48,294 nt of DNA, from the NCBI GenBank assembly GCA_023248745.1, contig JAHFDZ010000007.1:1-48294 (forward strand). The letters run 5' to 3'. Origin of the DNA: Myxococcales bacterium. Lineage in GTDB: Bacteria; Myxococcota_A; Polyangia; Polyangiales; Polyangiaceae. Each line of letters starts with the position of its first letter. Position 1 is the first letter of the stretch. The position numbers were made by a program, and so were the translations under genes. Shown piece by piece: positions 1 through 7,126 of the stretch. Below the pieces are notes generated by a model. The model had not been told where the DNA came from, made no database searches, and saw nothing but the letters and a program-made list of their open reading frames with translations.

Positions 1-1239
1 CGCGGGTGTGGGCGCATTCGCGGTGAGCTCGACCGCGAGCTTGCGAAGACGTTCGGACAGCAGCGGTGGGAGCGTCAAGTATCGCGCTACGCGGTCGCTC
101 GACGTGAAGTCAGCACGACGAACCGCGTCGCGACCGATGCTCACTTCGTAGCGCAAGCCGCGCATGTCTTGGTTGATGTATCGAAGATCTTGCTCGTGGC
201 CGCGACTCAATTCGACAGGTTGGTTGACTACAACTTGGTGGGCGATCAACGTGAGATCAACGGTTCCTTCCGGAAGGAAGATGACGGGCGGATCGATGGG
301 CTCGAGATCAATCGTAAGTTTTGATGTGCTCTTGCCTTGCGCGAGCACCGAGCGAACCGTGTTTTCACCGAGATTGCGATCGCGCGTTGGATCGGAACGG
401 AGCCAAGCGCGCCCGTCGTAGGTATCGAAAGCTGCGCCGCGAAACCGAACGGGATAGCGAGGTGGCGGCTCGACCAGACCTTCAACTTCGAACCGAAGTG
501 CGAGCGCCGAGTCGCTGCGAAGCACGCCAACCTGACCGAGATCAACATGGTCCGAGAAACCGATCATCGTGCCGCTCTTTCCGTGATTCACGCTGAAGAG
601 CGAGAGGCCGACGCGTGGGAAGAGCACGAACAGAAGCGCGGTAAAGACCAGAACGGGCAACGCGAGGGCCATGGTTGCCGCGAGAAACGATCGCCCCACA
701 ACCCTGCGACTTCGAAGGATGCGCGGCACGTCGACCGGAAGACCCGTGCGATCGCGTGCACCTTGTCGATAGTTACCTTCGACCTCGCGCCGCAGGTGGC
801 TCAGCATCAGCGCACCAGGGACGATCAACACGAAGGAGACGAAGCAGACGCCGTAGGCGAAGCTTCCGCCAAGGACCGTTCCGGCGACGAAATGTAACAA
901 TGCGAGTAATATGATTTGTTGATCGTGGGCCGCGCCTCTGCGCGTCACCAAGCGAACAATTTGAAGTAGCGCCGCAAACTCAACCGCGACCTCAACCGCC
1001 GGTGCGCCGCGGACCAGATGAACAAGCTCGTTCGCGAGCACGCCGAGGGGGGCGAACGTTGCGACCGTTTGCATGTGTGGCTTTTGAGCCCACGATTCGG
1101 GCACAAACATCGCCGCGCCTAACCCGACGAGAAGCACGATGTTGGTGACCTGCGACAACGACGATGTACTGATGATTGCAAGCACACCCAATGCGGCAAG
1201 CGCATTGGTGAAGAGGCGGTGCACGGCGCCGAAACGCAT
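1..1239 (-). CDS. TgpA-like membrane protein (DUF3488/transglutaminase family), C-terminus outside window
   Basis: This frame reads without a stop from an ATG at 1239 to the left edge, giving 413 residues; the gene continues beyond the window. The start ATG overlaps the stop of the DUF58 gene (TAATG), so the two are translationally coupled. The first ~190 residues hold several hydrophobic segments. They are followed by an extracytoplasmic part with the family hallmarks GFSDHVDLGQVG (about residue 224) and RFRGAAFDTYDGRAW. In known TgpA proteins this region precedes a periplasmic transglutaminase core, which would lie off the left edge. TgpA-type proteins are inner-membrane proteins commonly found with MoxR and DUF58 partners, exactly as here. 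The family call is firm; the catalytic domain itself cannot be seen. Confidence 0.88.
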   Translation of the reverse strand, partial: MRFGAVHRLFTNALAALGVLAIISTSSLSQVTNIVLLVGLGAAMFVPESWAQKPHMQTVATFAPLGVLANELVHLVRGAPAVEVAVEFAALLQIVRLVTRRGAAHDQQIILLALLHFVAGTVLGGSFAYGVCFVSFVLIVPGALMLSHLRREVEGNYRQGARDRTGLPVDVPRILRSRRVVGRSFLAATMALALPVLVFTALLFVLFPRVGLSLFSVNHGKSGTMIGFSDHVDLGQVGVLRSDSALALRFEVEGLVEPPPRYPVRFRGAAFDTYDGRAWLRSDPTRDRNLGENTVRSVLAQGKSTSKLTIDLEPIDPPVIFLPEGTVDLTLIAHQVVVNQPVELSRGHEQDLRYINQDMRGLRYEVSIGRDAVRRADFTSSDRVARYLTLPPLLSERLRKLAVELTANAPTPA

Positions 1240-2288
1240 TAGGCGACCGGCCCGTCGACGGGTTCAACGAGCGCAAGGAATCGCAAAACGGGATCGACGC
1301 CTTGACCCCGATCCGCCTCGACGCGACCGCGCGCCGTCGTTGTCACGGTGACGCGATCTCCGCGGCGAATGTGAGCGAGCGCTCGAGACGCGACATCGCG
1401 AATCCGCTGTTCGAAGGCGACGATCCACTCGGTTTGATCGCCAATAGGCCTCACGACTTCGAGCTCAATGGAGACTTCGGGATGGGCTTCGGCCGCGCGT
1501 TCTTTGAGCACGAGCTGCCCGATCGCGGCGGATTTTCGCCAGTAGATATTCCGAACTTCTTCGCCCGTGCGATGACCGCGAAGGCCGATCACTTCTTGGC
1601 TTGTGCCCACGCGCGCTGCGGTCGAATACCCATCGGCGCTTCGTGGCGACGGCGGGGGTAGAACAACATTGTCGACCGCCGGGTAGATAATGAGCTCTTC
1701 CTCGGCGGCAATTTCGCGCGACTTTTCGAACAGCCCGAAAGGAAAGCGTGTCGCGACGCGAAAGCCGACGTGCCGCTCGCGACCGCGGCGACTCGGCGTA
1801 CGCCTGTAAGCGGCAACCTGCGACGAGCGCGGACTCACCTTCAAAAAGAAGCAGCGCTTGTCCGCTGGCTGGCCCGCTCGAAGATCCTCGACCTCGATCG
1901 CATACGACGGCATTTGCAACTTTGCGTTGTAGATTTCGATTTCTACAAGATGCGGCCGACCGACTTGCGCGCGCGTTGGCAACTTGCGCTTCACCACAAG
2001 GTTACGGAGCGCCATCTCGCTCAGAATGCCGCTCACGATAATGAGGGAAAGAAGCACTCCGAGGAGAAGATAGAGCAGGTTGTTGCCTGTGTTGACCGCC
2101 GCAAAACCCACACCAAGAGTGATGCTGACAAGAAACTTACCTTCTCTTGTGAAGCGCAATTTGCGCGGCGAGCGGAATCGATCGCGAAGCTTCTTGAACG
2201 TCAACCATATTGACGAAGCCTTTGGATCGGCAGCTGTGGAAGATAGTGCTGCAGTCATGGCGCGCTTTCTGTGGGACGGCGCCCGCAT
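1239..2288 (-). CDS. DUF58 domain protein
   Basis: The protein has 349 residues. Two adjacent hydrophobic segments near the N-terminus (starting about GKFLVSITLGVGFAAVN) form a membrane anchor. A cytoplasmic region follows with the DUF58 signature HRTGEEVRNIYWRKSAA, which corresponds to the common G(D)xxRxIxWxxSA motif. The gene begins 12 bp after the moxR stop and overlaps the next gene by one base pair of the stop codon, so it is the middle gene of a three-gene unit. An internal ATG at 2258 (sequence MTAALSS) with a weak AGAAAG upstream is an alternative start. DUF58 proteins are often vWA-related partners of MoxR ATPases; the exact role here is unknown. Confidence 0.88.
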   Translation of the reverse strand: MRAPSHRKRAMTAALSSTAADPKASSIWLTFKKLRDRFRSPRKLRFTREGKFLVSITLGVGFAAVNTGNNLLYLLLGVLLSLIIVSGILSEMALRNLVVKRKLPTRAQVGRPHLVEIEIYNAKLQMPSYAIEVEDLRAGQPADKRCFFLKVSPRSSQVAAYRRTPSRRGRERHVGFRVATRFPFGLFEKSREIAAEEELIIYPAVDNVVLPPPSPRSADGYSTAARVGTSQEVIGLRGHRTGEEVRNIYWRKSAAIGQLVLKERAAEAHPEVSIELEVVRPIGDQTEWIVAFEQRIRDVASRALAHIRRGDRVTVTTTARGRVEADRGQGVDPVLRFLALVEPVDGPVA

Positions 2289-2300
2289 TGAACGACGGGC

Positions 2301-3266
2301 TCAGAGCGGAACGGGAATTCGACCTATCAAGTCACGAACGATCGTTTCGGCCTCATCGCGTGAGGTCGAGTAGCCATCGCCAGAGGCAGCAAGGCGAACG
2401 CGGTGCGCGAGAACCGCGAGAGCGCTGTCTTGCACGTCATCGGCGATGCAGTACGCACGGCCTCGAATCGCGGCCCGAGCACGTGCCGCACCCGCAAGCG
2501 CGAGCGCGCCACGCGGTGACACGCCGAGCGACAGCATCGACGACGACCTCGTGGATTGAACGAGTGCCTGAATGTAATGCGCGAGCGCCGGATCGAGCGA
2601 TACGCGTGCGGTCTGGCGCTGCAACGCAACGAGCGTATCGAGTTGCAGTGCAGGTTTCGCACTTGCGCCCTCACTGCGACGCGGCCCATCGACCAGAAGG
2701 CGGGCCTCGACGGCGGGCGGCGGGTAGCCAATCCGAATGCGGACAAGAAACCGATCGAGTTGCGATTCTGGAAGAGGGAACGTTCCGGCGAAGTCACTCG
2801 GGTTTTGCGTCGCGATCACAAAGAAAGGATCGGGCAAAAGGAGGGTCTGCCCTTCGAGTGAAACCTGCCCCTCGTTCATCGCTTCGAGCAGCGCCGACTG
2901 GGTGCGCGGGCTTGCTCGGTTGATCTCGTCGGCGAGCACGACATTGCCAAAAATGGGTCCTTGGCGAACGACGAAATCGCTCGTTCGTTGATCGAAAACG
3001 GACACGCCGAGAATGTCGCTCGGAAGCATGTCGCTCGTGAATTGGATACGCCGCAGCTCTCCACCGACGGCGTGCGCAAGAGCACGTGCGAGCGTCGTTT
3101 TGCCTACGCCGGGAACGTCTTCGATGAGCAAGTGGCCGCGCGCGAGTAGCGCAACGAGTGCGAGCTCGACGGCTTCTTCTTTGCCCTCAAGCGCGGACGA
3201 AACGGTATCGCGGAGTCGGCGAATCGCTTCGAGTTCGTTGTTCGCCATGGCGGCGGCGGCCGTCAT
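2301..3266 (-). CDS. MoxR-family AAA+ ATPase
   Basis: From the ATG at 3266 (MTAAAAMANNEL) the protein has 321 residues, the usual MoxR length. The frame is open further upstream, but that extension is not MoxR-like and runs into the divergent promoter region. Visible motifs are Walker A VPGVGKTT (residues 51-58), Walker B VVLADEINRA (109-118), and the sensor-like FVIATQNPSD with downstream LPESQLDRF, all typical of the family. MoxR ATPases act as chaperone-like remodelers for vWA/DUF58 partners. The gene heads the moxR-DUF58-TgpA unit and is divergent from the ABC ATPase gene. Confidence 0.93.
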   Translation of the reverse strand: MTAAAAMANNELEAIRRLRDTVSSALEGKEEAVELALVALLARGHLLIEDVPGVGKTTLARALAHAVGGELRRIQFTSDMLPSDILGVSVFDQRTSDFVVRQGPIFGNVVLADEINRASPRTQSALLEAMNEGQVSLEGQTLLLPDPFFVIATQNPSDFAGTFPLPESQLDRFLVRIRIGYPPPAVEARLLVDGPRRSEGASAKPALQLDTLVALQRQTARVSLDPALAHYIQALVQSTRSSSMLSLGVSPRGALALAGAARARAAIRGRAYCIADDVQDSALAVLAHRVRLAASGDGYSTSRDEAETIVRDLIGRIPVPL

Positions 3267-3381
3267 AAAAGAAGGGTAGCAGCTGGAGTCGGCCCCTTGC
3301 GTGATCATTTTCACGCGCCCGATTGACCCTACGCGCATGTTGCGCTGTCGGAGAACGTCGGTGCAGCGCTACGCTGAATGC

Positions 3382-4014
3382 GTGGGCGTTCTTGTCGTGG
3401 CCACCAATGTGAGCAAGTTCTACGGAACGACCCGAGCGCTGCGCGAGGCAAGTGTTCAAGTCGGGACGGGAGAGGTCGTCGCGTTGTCGGGATCGAATGG
3501 ATCGGGCAAGTCGACGTTACTTCGCGTATTGTCTACACTAACGATGCCGACCCGAGGAACAGTGCGATTTCCGGCGCTCGGGGGTTCGAAGGAAAGTGCG
3601 CGCTCGCAGCTTGGATACGTTGCCCACGAAGCCATGGGTTACGCGGATCTCTCCGCGCGTGAGAATGTTGCGCTTGTCGCCGACCTCTTGGGCGGCATGG
3701 CGCACGAGAGAGTTGAGGCCTCTTGCGCGAGACTGGGGATCACCGAGTTTGCGGACCGGCCGCTCAAGGCTTGCTCGCGAGGGCAACGGCAGCGGGTCGC
3801 GATCGCGCGCGCGATGGTAGGGGAGCCCAAGTTGCTGCTCCTTGATGAGCCCACGACAGGTCTCGACGAAGCAGGCGTCGAGGTGCTGCGTTCGCTCTTG
3901 CTTGAGCTGCGGGAGCGAGGCGTGGGGATCGCGCTCGTCGTTCACGAACGTGGGTGGGCAAGCGGACTCATCACACGGGACGTGAGATTAGAGCGGGGTC
4001 GAGTGCTTCAGTAG
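3382..4014 (+). CDS. ABC transporter ATP-binding protein (CcmA-like size), orphan
   Basis: A single nucleotide-binding domain of 210 residues from the GTG at 3382; GTG 3397 is also possible. It carries Walker A GSNGSGKST, an atypical signature CSRGQRQRVAIARA (LSGGQ replaced by CSRGQ), Walker B LLLLDEPTTGLD and a switch histidine in VVHERG. No permease or binding protein gene lies next to it. Small size and overall look recall haem-exporter CcmA-type ATPases, but that is only resemblance. The 3' end overlaps the convergent bioD gene by 44 bp. The open frame extends upstream to 3301, but this part overlaps the moxR promoter region and is unlikely to be translated. Confidence 0.85.
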   Translation: MGVLVVATNVSKFYGTTRALREASVQVGTGEVVALSGSNGSGKSTLLRVLSTLTMPTRGTVRFPALGGSKESARSQLGYVAHEAMGYADLSARENVALVADLLGGMAHERVEASCARLGITEFADRPLKACSRGQRQRVAIARAMVGEPKLLLLDEPTTGLDEAGVEVLRSLLLELRERGVGIALVVHERGWASGLITRDVRLERGRVLQ

Positions 4015-4657
4015 ACCGCTGAAGCCAAAGCGCGAGCTTTGCGGCACGTTCTTCAATGGGCGCAAAGGGAAGCGGCCCGAGAATGGGTATCGACGCGAAT
4101 CGGGCGAGCTCTGACGCGTTGAAGAGCGACGCAGATGCCGCGGTCGACTGGTTCAAAAGGACAAAGTGGGGCGCGGCGTTTTTGATCTTCGCTGCGGTGA
4201 GGGACGCGATCGCGTCATGAAGGACGCCAAGCCTATCGGGCGCGACGAGGATATGGCAGTCGGGCTTCAACATCGCGACGAGGTCGACATTGAGCTGTGA
4301 ATCGGTCAACGGCGTGAACAGCCCACCCGCGAGCTCAATCACCAAGTGGCACGTTGCACGGAGTTCGTTCGCGTGGCGAACCCATGGTTCGAGCTGGAGC
4401 TCGATCCCCGCAAGGCGTGAGGCCAGATGTGGCGACACCGCGGGTAAGAAAGAACAGTGCAGCTTGTGTTTCACGTGAAACGTGCTCTCCGAAAGAAGGG
4501 CCTCCTGGTCAGCGCCAAGCTGCCCTGCCACCACGCCTGTCTCCACTGGTTTCCACCCAACCGCAGCAGCGCCCTTGGCACGAAGCGTCCGCACAAGCGC
4601 TGTCGCCGCCGCCGTCTTTCCGATACCCGTCCCCGTTCCGCTTACAACCCAAAGCAC
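3971..4657 (-). CDS. bioD: ATP-dependent dethiobiotin synthetase
   Basis: BioD closes the ureido ring of 7,8-diaminopelargonate with CO2 and ATP, the penultimate step of biotin synthesis. The N-terminus shows the family P-loop in SGTGTGIGKT followed by VGWKPVETGV, and the later ELAGGLFTPL motif fits the family as well. The GTG at 4657 puts the P-loop about ten residues from the start, as in known BioD proteins, and gives 228 residues; a GTG at 4690 is the alternative. The start overlaps the bioF stop by 16 bp, so the two genes are coupled. A parS-like palindrome (4467-4482) lies inside the coding sequence and is read as residues TFHVKHK. The C-terminus overlaps the convergent ABC ATPase gene. 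Confidence 0.9.
   Translation of the reverse strand: MLWVVSGTGTGIGKTAAATALVRTLRAKGAAAVGWKPVETGVVAGQLGADQEALLSESTFHVKHKLHCSFLPAVSPHLASRLAGIELQLEPWVRHANELRATCHLVIELAGGLFTPLTDSQLNVDLVAMLKPDCHILVAPDRLGVLHDAIASLTAAKIKNAAPHFVLLNQSTAASASLFNASELARFASIPILGPLPFAPIEERAAKLALWLQRSTEALDPALISRPV
4467..4482. promoter_or_regulatory. parS: parS-like ParB-binding site 1
   Basis: The sequence TGTTTCACGTGAAACG contains the perfect 14-bp palindrome GTTTCACGTGAAAC and matches the widely conserved bacterial parS consensus TGTTTCACGTGAAACA at 15 of 16 positions. It lies inside bioD. ParB loads at such sites, usually near the replication origin, and spreads to form the partition complex. No parA or parB gene is in the window. 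The match is seen directly; the role is inferred from the consensus. Confidence 0.85.
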
Positions 4658-5733
4658 GCAAACGCCTCCCGGATAAGGCCAGCAGCCCACACCAACTGAT
4701 CAGGAGTCATGCACGCGTTGATCGCCAATCTCAACCGAGCCTGTCCCCGCGCTACCGTTGGGTACCGCATCGGGTAGAGCGCAAGCCCTCGCGTTCCAAG
4801 CCATTCGGCCATGTTCGCCGCACGCACTTCATCCCCCACCCAAACGGGGACAATATGACCTGACCCAAGGCACCGCACGTTTGCTTCGGCAAGGCACGCG
4901 CGAATCAACTTCGCGTTCTTCTCCAACGTTGCCCGCGCACCGTCCGCCGATCGCGTGCGTGCGACCAGGTCACCAAGCGCGACCGCCGTCGCGTCTCCAA
5001 TGGCAGTCGAAAACACGAACGCGCGGCCTCGATTCCATAGAAGGTCCGTGAGCCATGACGAACCTGCCACGAACCCACCAACGCCACCGATCGCCTTCCC
5101 AAGCGTCCCGATAAGAACGTTCGGCTTCACTTCCTCCGCCGCACAAAGGCCTCTACCTTTCGGACCGAACGCGCCAAGCGCGTGCGCCTCGTCGACGATC
5201 AACCCGGCATCCGACGTGTCACAAAGCGCGGCAAGTGCACCCATCGCGGGACGATCCGCGTCCATGCTAAAATACGACTCGGTGACCATCCACGCCCTCT
5301 GATGCGGGCGCCTGTCACTGAGCGCCGCCGCTATCGCCCCCAAATCAAGGTGCCGGGCAATCACAACGTCCGCCTTCGCGAGCCGAAGACCGTCAACAAT
5401 TGACGCGTGATTGGACGCGTCGCTCACAACGCGATCGCCCGCGCGCACGACCGCCTGCATCACAGCAAGGTTCGCTGCGTATCCACTCGAAAATATCAGG
5501 GCATCCTCAAGCCCCACCCACGCCGCGAGCTCGTGCTCCAGAGAACGAACAGCAACGGAGTCGCCAACAACCGCTCTCGAGCCTCGAACCCCGAAGTCGC
5601 CCTCTTGCGCCAATCCCAAATAGTCGTTCGTATGGAAGGCTACGCCGGAGAGCGGGGCATGTCGGCGCCGCAACAATCCGTCCGCCTCCCGCTCGCGCAG
5701 CGCCTCGGCGAACCACTGCTCAACATGTTTCAC
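4642..5733 (-). CDS. bioF: 8-amino-7-oxononanoate synthase
   Basis: This PLP enzyme condenses pimeloyl thioester with alanine to form KAPA in biotin synthesis. The 363-residue protein is a little shorter than typical BioF (about 385). It has HTNDYLGLA near the N-terminus, SNHAS with His109, the PLP-contacting DEAHALG (Asp181, His184) and the Schiff-base lysine K213 in GTLGKAIGGVGG. The only start upstream of the conserved region is the GTG at 5733; an in-frame TAG lies just above it. That GTG is part of a parS-like palindrome, and no good ribosome binding site precedes it, so translation may rely on coupling to the gene upstream, whose stop is 6 bp away. Other acyl-CoA:amino acid synthases look similar, but the neighbour bioD supports BioF. 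Confidence 0.9.
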   Translation of the reverse strand: MKHVEQWFAEALREREADGLLRRRHAPLSGVAFHTNDYLGLAQEGDFGVRGSRAVVGDSVAVRSLEHELAAWVGLEDALIFSSGYAANLAVMQAVVRAGDRVVSDASNHASIVDGLRLAKADVVIARHLDLGAIAAALSDRRPHQRAWMVTESYFSMDADRPAMGALAALCDTSDAGLIVDEAHALGAFGPKGRGLCAAEEVKPNVLIGTLGKAIGGVGGFVAGSSWLTDLLWNRGRAFVFSTAIGDATAVALGDLVARTRSADGARATLEKNAKLIRACLAEANVRCLGSGHIVPVWVGDEVRAANMAEWLGTRGLALYPMRYPTVARGQARLRLAINACMTPDQLVWAAGLIREAFACFGL

Positions 5734-5741
5734 GTGAAACT
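5726..5741. promoter_or_regulatory. parS: parS-like ParB-binding site 2
   Basis: The sequence TGTTTCACGTGAAACT carries the same perfect 14-bp palindrome as the site at 4467 and differs from the parS consensus only at its last base. It spans the junction between the barrel-like gene (stop at 5740-5742) and bioF, and contains the bioF GTG start. The two copies are 1259 bp apart. Confidence 0.85.
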
Positions 5742-6348
5742 ACTTAGTCGCCGACGCCACAAGAAGGAACGGGAACGCCAAAAAGGACGCGTCGAGCTGC
5801 ACTCCGCCGACCACTTCGGTTGGCGCATACCCGACGCCAATGCGCCCCTCGAAAAACACCCCCACCGTCGTGCCGTAAACTTTATGGAAATTGAAGCTTC
5901 TCGAACCCCAAAACACGCGCGCCGTCGCCATCGGGCCCCAACCCTCGGGGCCCTTTCTTGCTGTCACGCCCCCTGAAAGCACGAAGGGAAGTTCATCTGC
6001 GATTATGGGAATGAGCCACGCAACGCCTCCCCCGACCTGAATCGAGCTCAAGTTCGTGGTGAGCACCTCGGCGTATGGACCGAAAGCCATGTCGCCACCC
6101 CTTCGGCGAAAGAAGAGGACGTCGCTATATGCGCCGAGCCGGAATGCTCCTTGAGCACTTGTTCGAAGCTCGTGCGCACCGCCGCCGATCGTCAGACCGA
6201 CGGTGACCTGCGGCTTCATCGGCGCCCGCAGTTCGAGTGCCCTGGGCGCATCCTCTGCCAGCGCACCCGCCTCGACAAGAAAGGCCCCAAGCAGAAAAAG
6301 CGGCACCCACCCTCGGCCACCAAAGAGCCCGATTAGCTCGGTTCGCAC
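5740..6348 (-). CDS. Exported barrel-like protein of unknown function
   Basis: About 202 residues from the GTG at 6348 (an in-frame GTG at 6366 is also possible). The first ~35 residues form a signal peptide with a hydrophobic core (WVPLFLLGAFLVEAGALA) and likely cleavage before EDAP. The mature part alternates polar and aromatic/hydrophobic residues with many glycines (TVGLTIGGGAHEL, VGVFFEGRIGVGY), which resembles a small outer-membrane beta-barrel. I do not recognise the family. The start overlaps the end of the lipoprotein gene by about 16 bp, and bioF starts 6 bp after its stop, so it is co-transcribed with shikimate and biotin genes without an obvious link to either pathway. Confidence 0.7.
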   Translation of the reverse strand: MRTELIGLFGGRGWVPLFLLGAFLVEAGALAEDAPRALELRAPMKPQVTVGLTIGGGAHELRTSAQGAFRLGAYSDVLFFRRRGGDMAFGPYAEVLTTNLSSIQVGGGVAWLIPIIADELPFVLSGGVTARKGPEGWGPMATARVFWGSRSFNFHKVYGTTVGVFFEGRIGVGYAPTEVVGGVQLDASFLAFPFLLVASATK

Positions 6349-7082
6349 ACGCTGAAGCCCTGACACGATGAACACGATACCACCTGATCTTGCCCAAGAA
6401 CGCACGGTACGATCGCATCGGTCGACGTTGTCGCCGTGCCTTTGCAATCCGCTCCCGGAATCGTGGGATCGTCAATCGCGGCCGCAAACGAAACGAGGCA
6501 GCCTTTGCAGACATCGATCGGGAATTGGAAGACGTTGGTCTCAACTTCTCTGCCGCCAAGTGAGTGGCCAAACAGCGAGACCTTCACGATGAGCCGGCGG
6601 GTCTCGGTCCGCGACTTGATGTCGGCCGCAGCCTCGCGAATCGATACCCCATCGAGCACATCAACCTGAACCGTGCTGTAGCCAGGCGTGCTGCCGTCAC
6701 CCGGATCGATTGTCCCGGTCGCGAGTCTTGTGAACGCTCGGAGCTCCTTGTCCTTCGCGTCGAAGACGTGAACCTCTGCGCCCTCGATGAGCACGCGGCT
6801 CGACTCGGCTCGCACCTGCTCGACGCTCGCTTGGGCCTTCATCTGATTGCCGACAAGGAACACCGCGCGGTACGTATCCCGAAGACCGAAGTCGACGATG
6901 CCAGAGGAGAGCTGCGACTGGGATACTTCCGCCGTGTAAATACAGCCGGAACTTCCGGCGGCAACAGGCGGCGCCACGACCTGGCGGATGAACATCGACT
7001 GCTCGTTCCGTGCACAGGCCACGAGCGCAATCGCCGCTACTGTCGCCACGCTCCACCATCGGCTTGCTCGTCGCTGACCCAC
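6333..7082 (-). CDS. Lipoprotein of unknown function
   Basis: The GTG at 7082 is preceded by a strong ribosome binding site (AGGAGG, 7087-7092), which decides the start; it gives 249 residues. The signal peptide ends in the lipobox LVAC with Cys23. The mature protein has six further cysteines, four of them clustered toward the end (CVLG, CSSCQGFSVC), suggesting disulfides in an exported domain. No known domain is recognised. It lies 44 bp after the aroKB stop and overlaps the following barrel-like gene, so the lipoprotein/barrel pair may work together in the envelope; this is inference from position only. Confidence 0.78.
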   Translation of the reverse strand: MGQRRASRWWSVATVAAIALVACARNEQSMFIRQVVAPPVAAGSSGCIYTAEVSQSQLSSGIVDFGLRDTYRAVFLVGNQMKAQASVEQVRAESSRVLIEGAEVHVFDAKDKELRAFTRLATGTIDPGDGSTPGYSTVQVDVLDGVSIREAAADIKSRTETRRLIVKVSLFGHSLGGREVETNVFQFPIDVCKGCLVSFAAAIDDPTIPGADCKGTATTSTDAIVPCVLGQDQVVSCSSCQGFSVCEPS

Positions 7083-7086
7083 GATT

Positions 7087-7092
7087 CCTCCT
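7087..7092 (-). promoter_or_regulatory. Ribosome binding site deciding the lipoprotein start
   Basis: On the minus strand AGGAGG precedes the GTG at 7082 by four bases. It is one of the strongest Shine-Dalgarno matches in the window and rules against the longer open frame reaching 7136, which would overlap aroKB. Confidence 0.75.
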
Positions 7093-7126
7093 ACCAATGA
7101 GATCGAAGGGTAACGACCTTCGCGTC

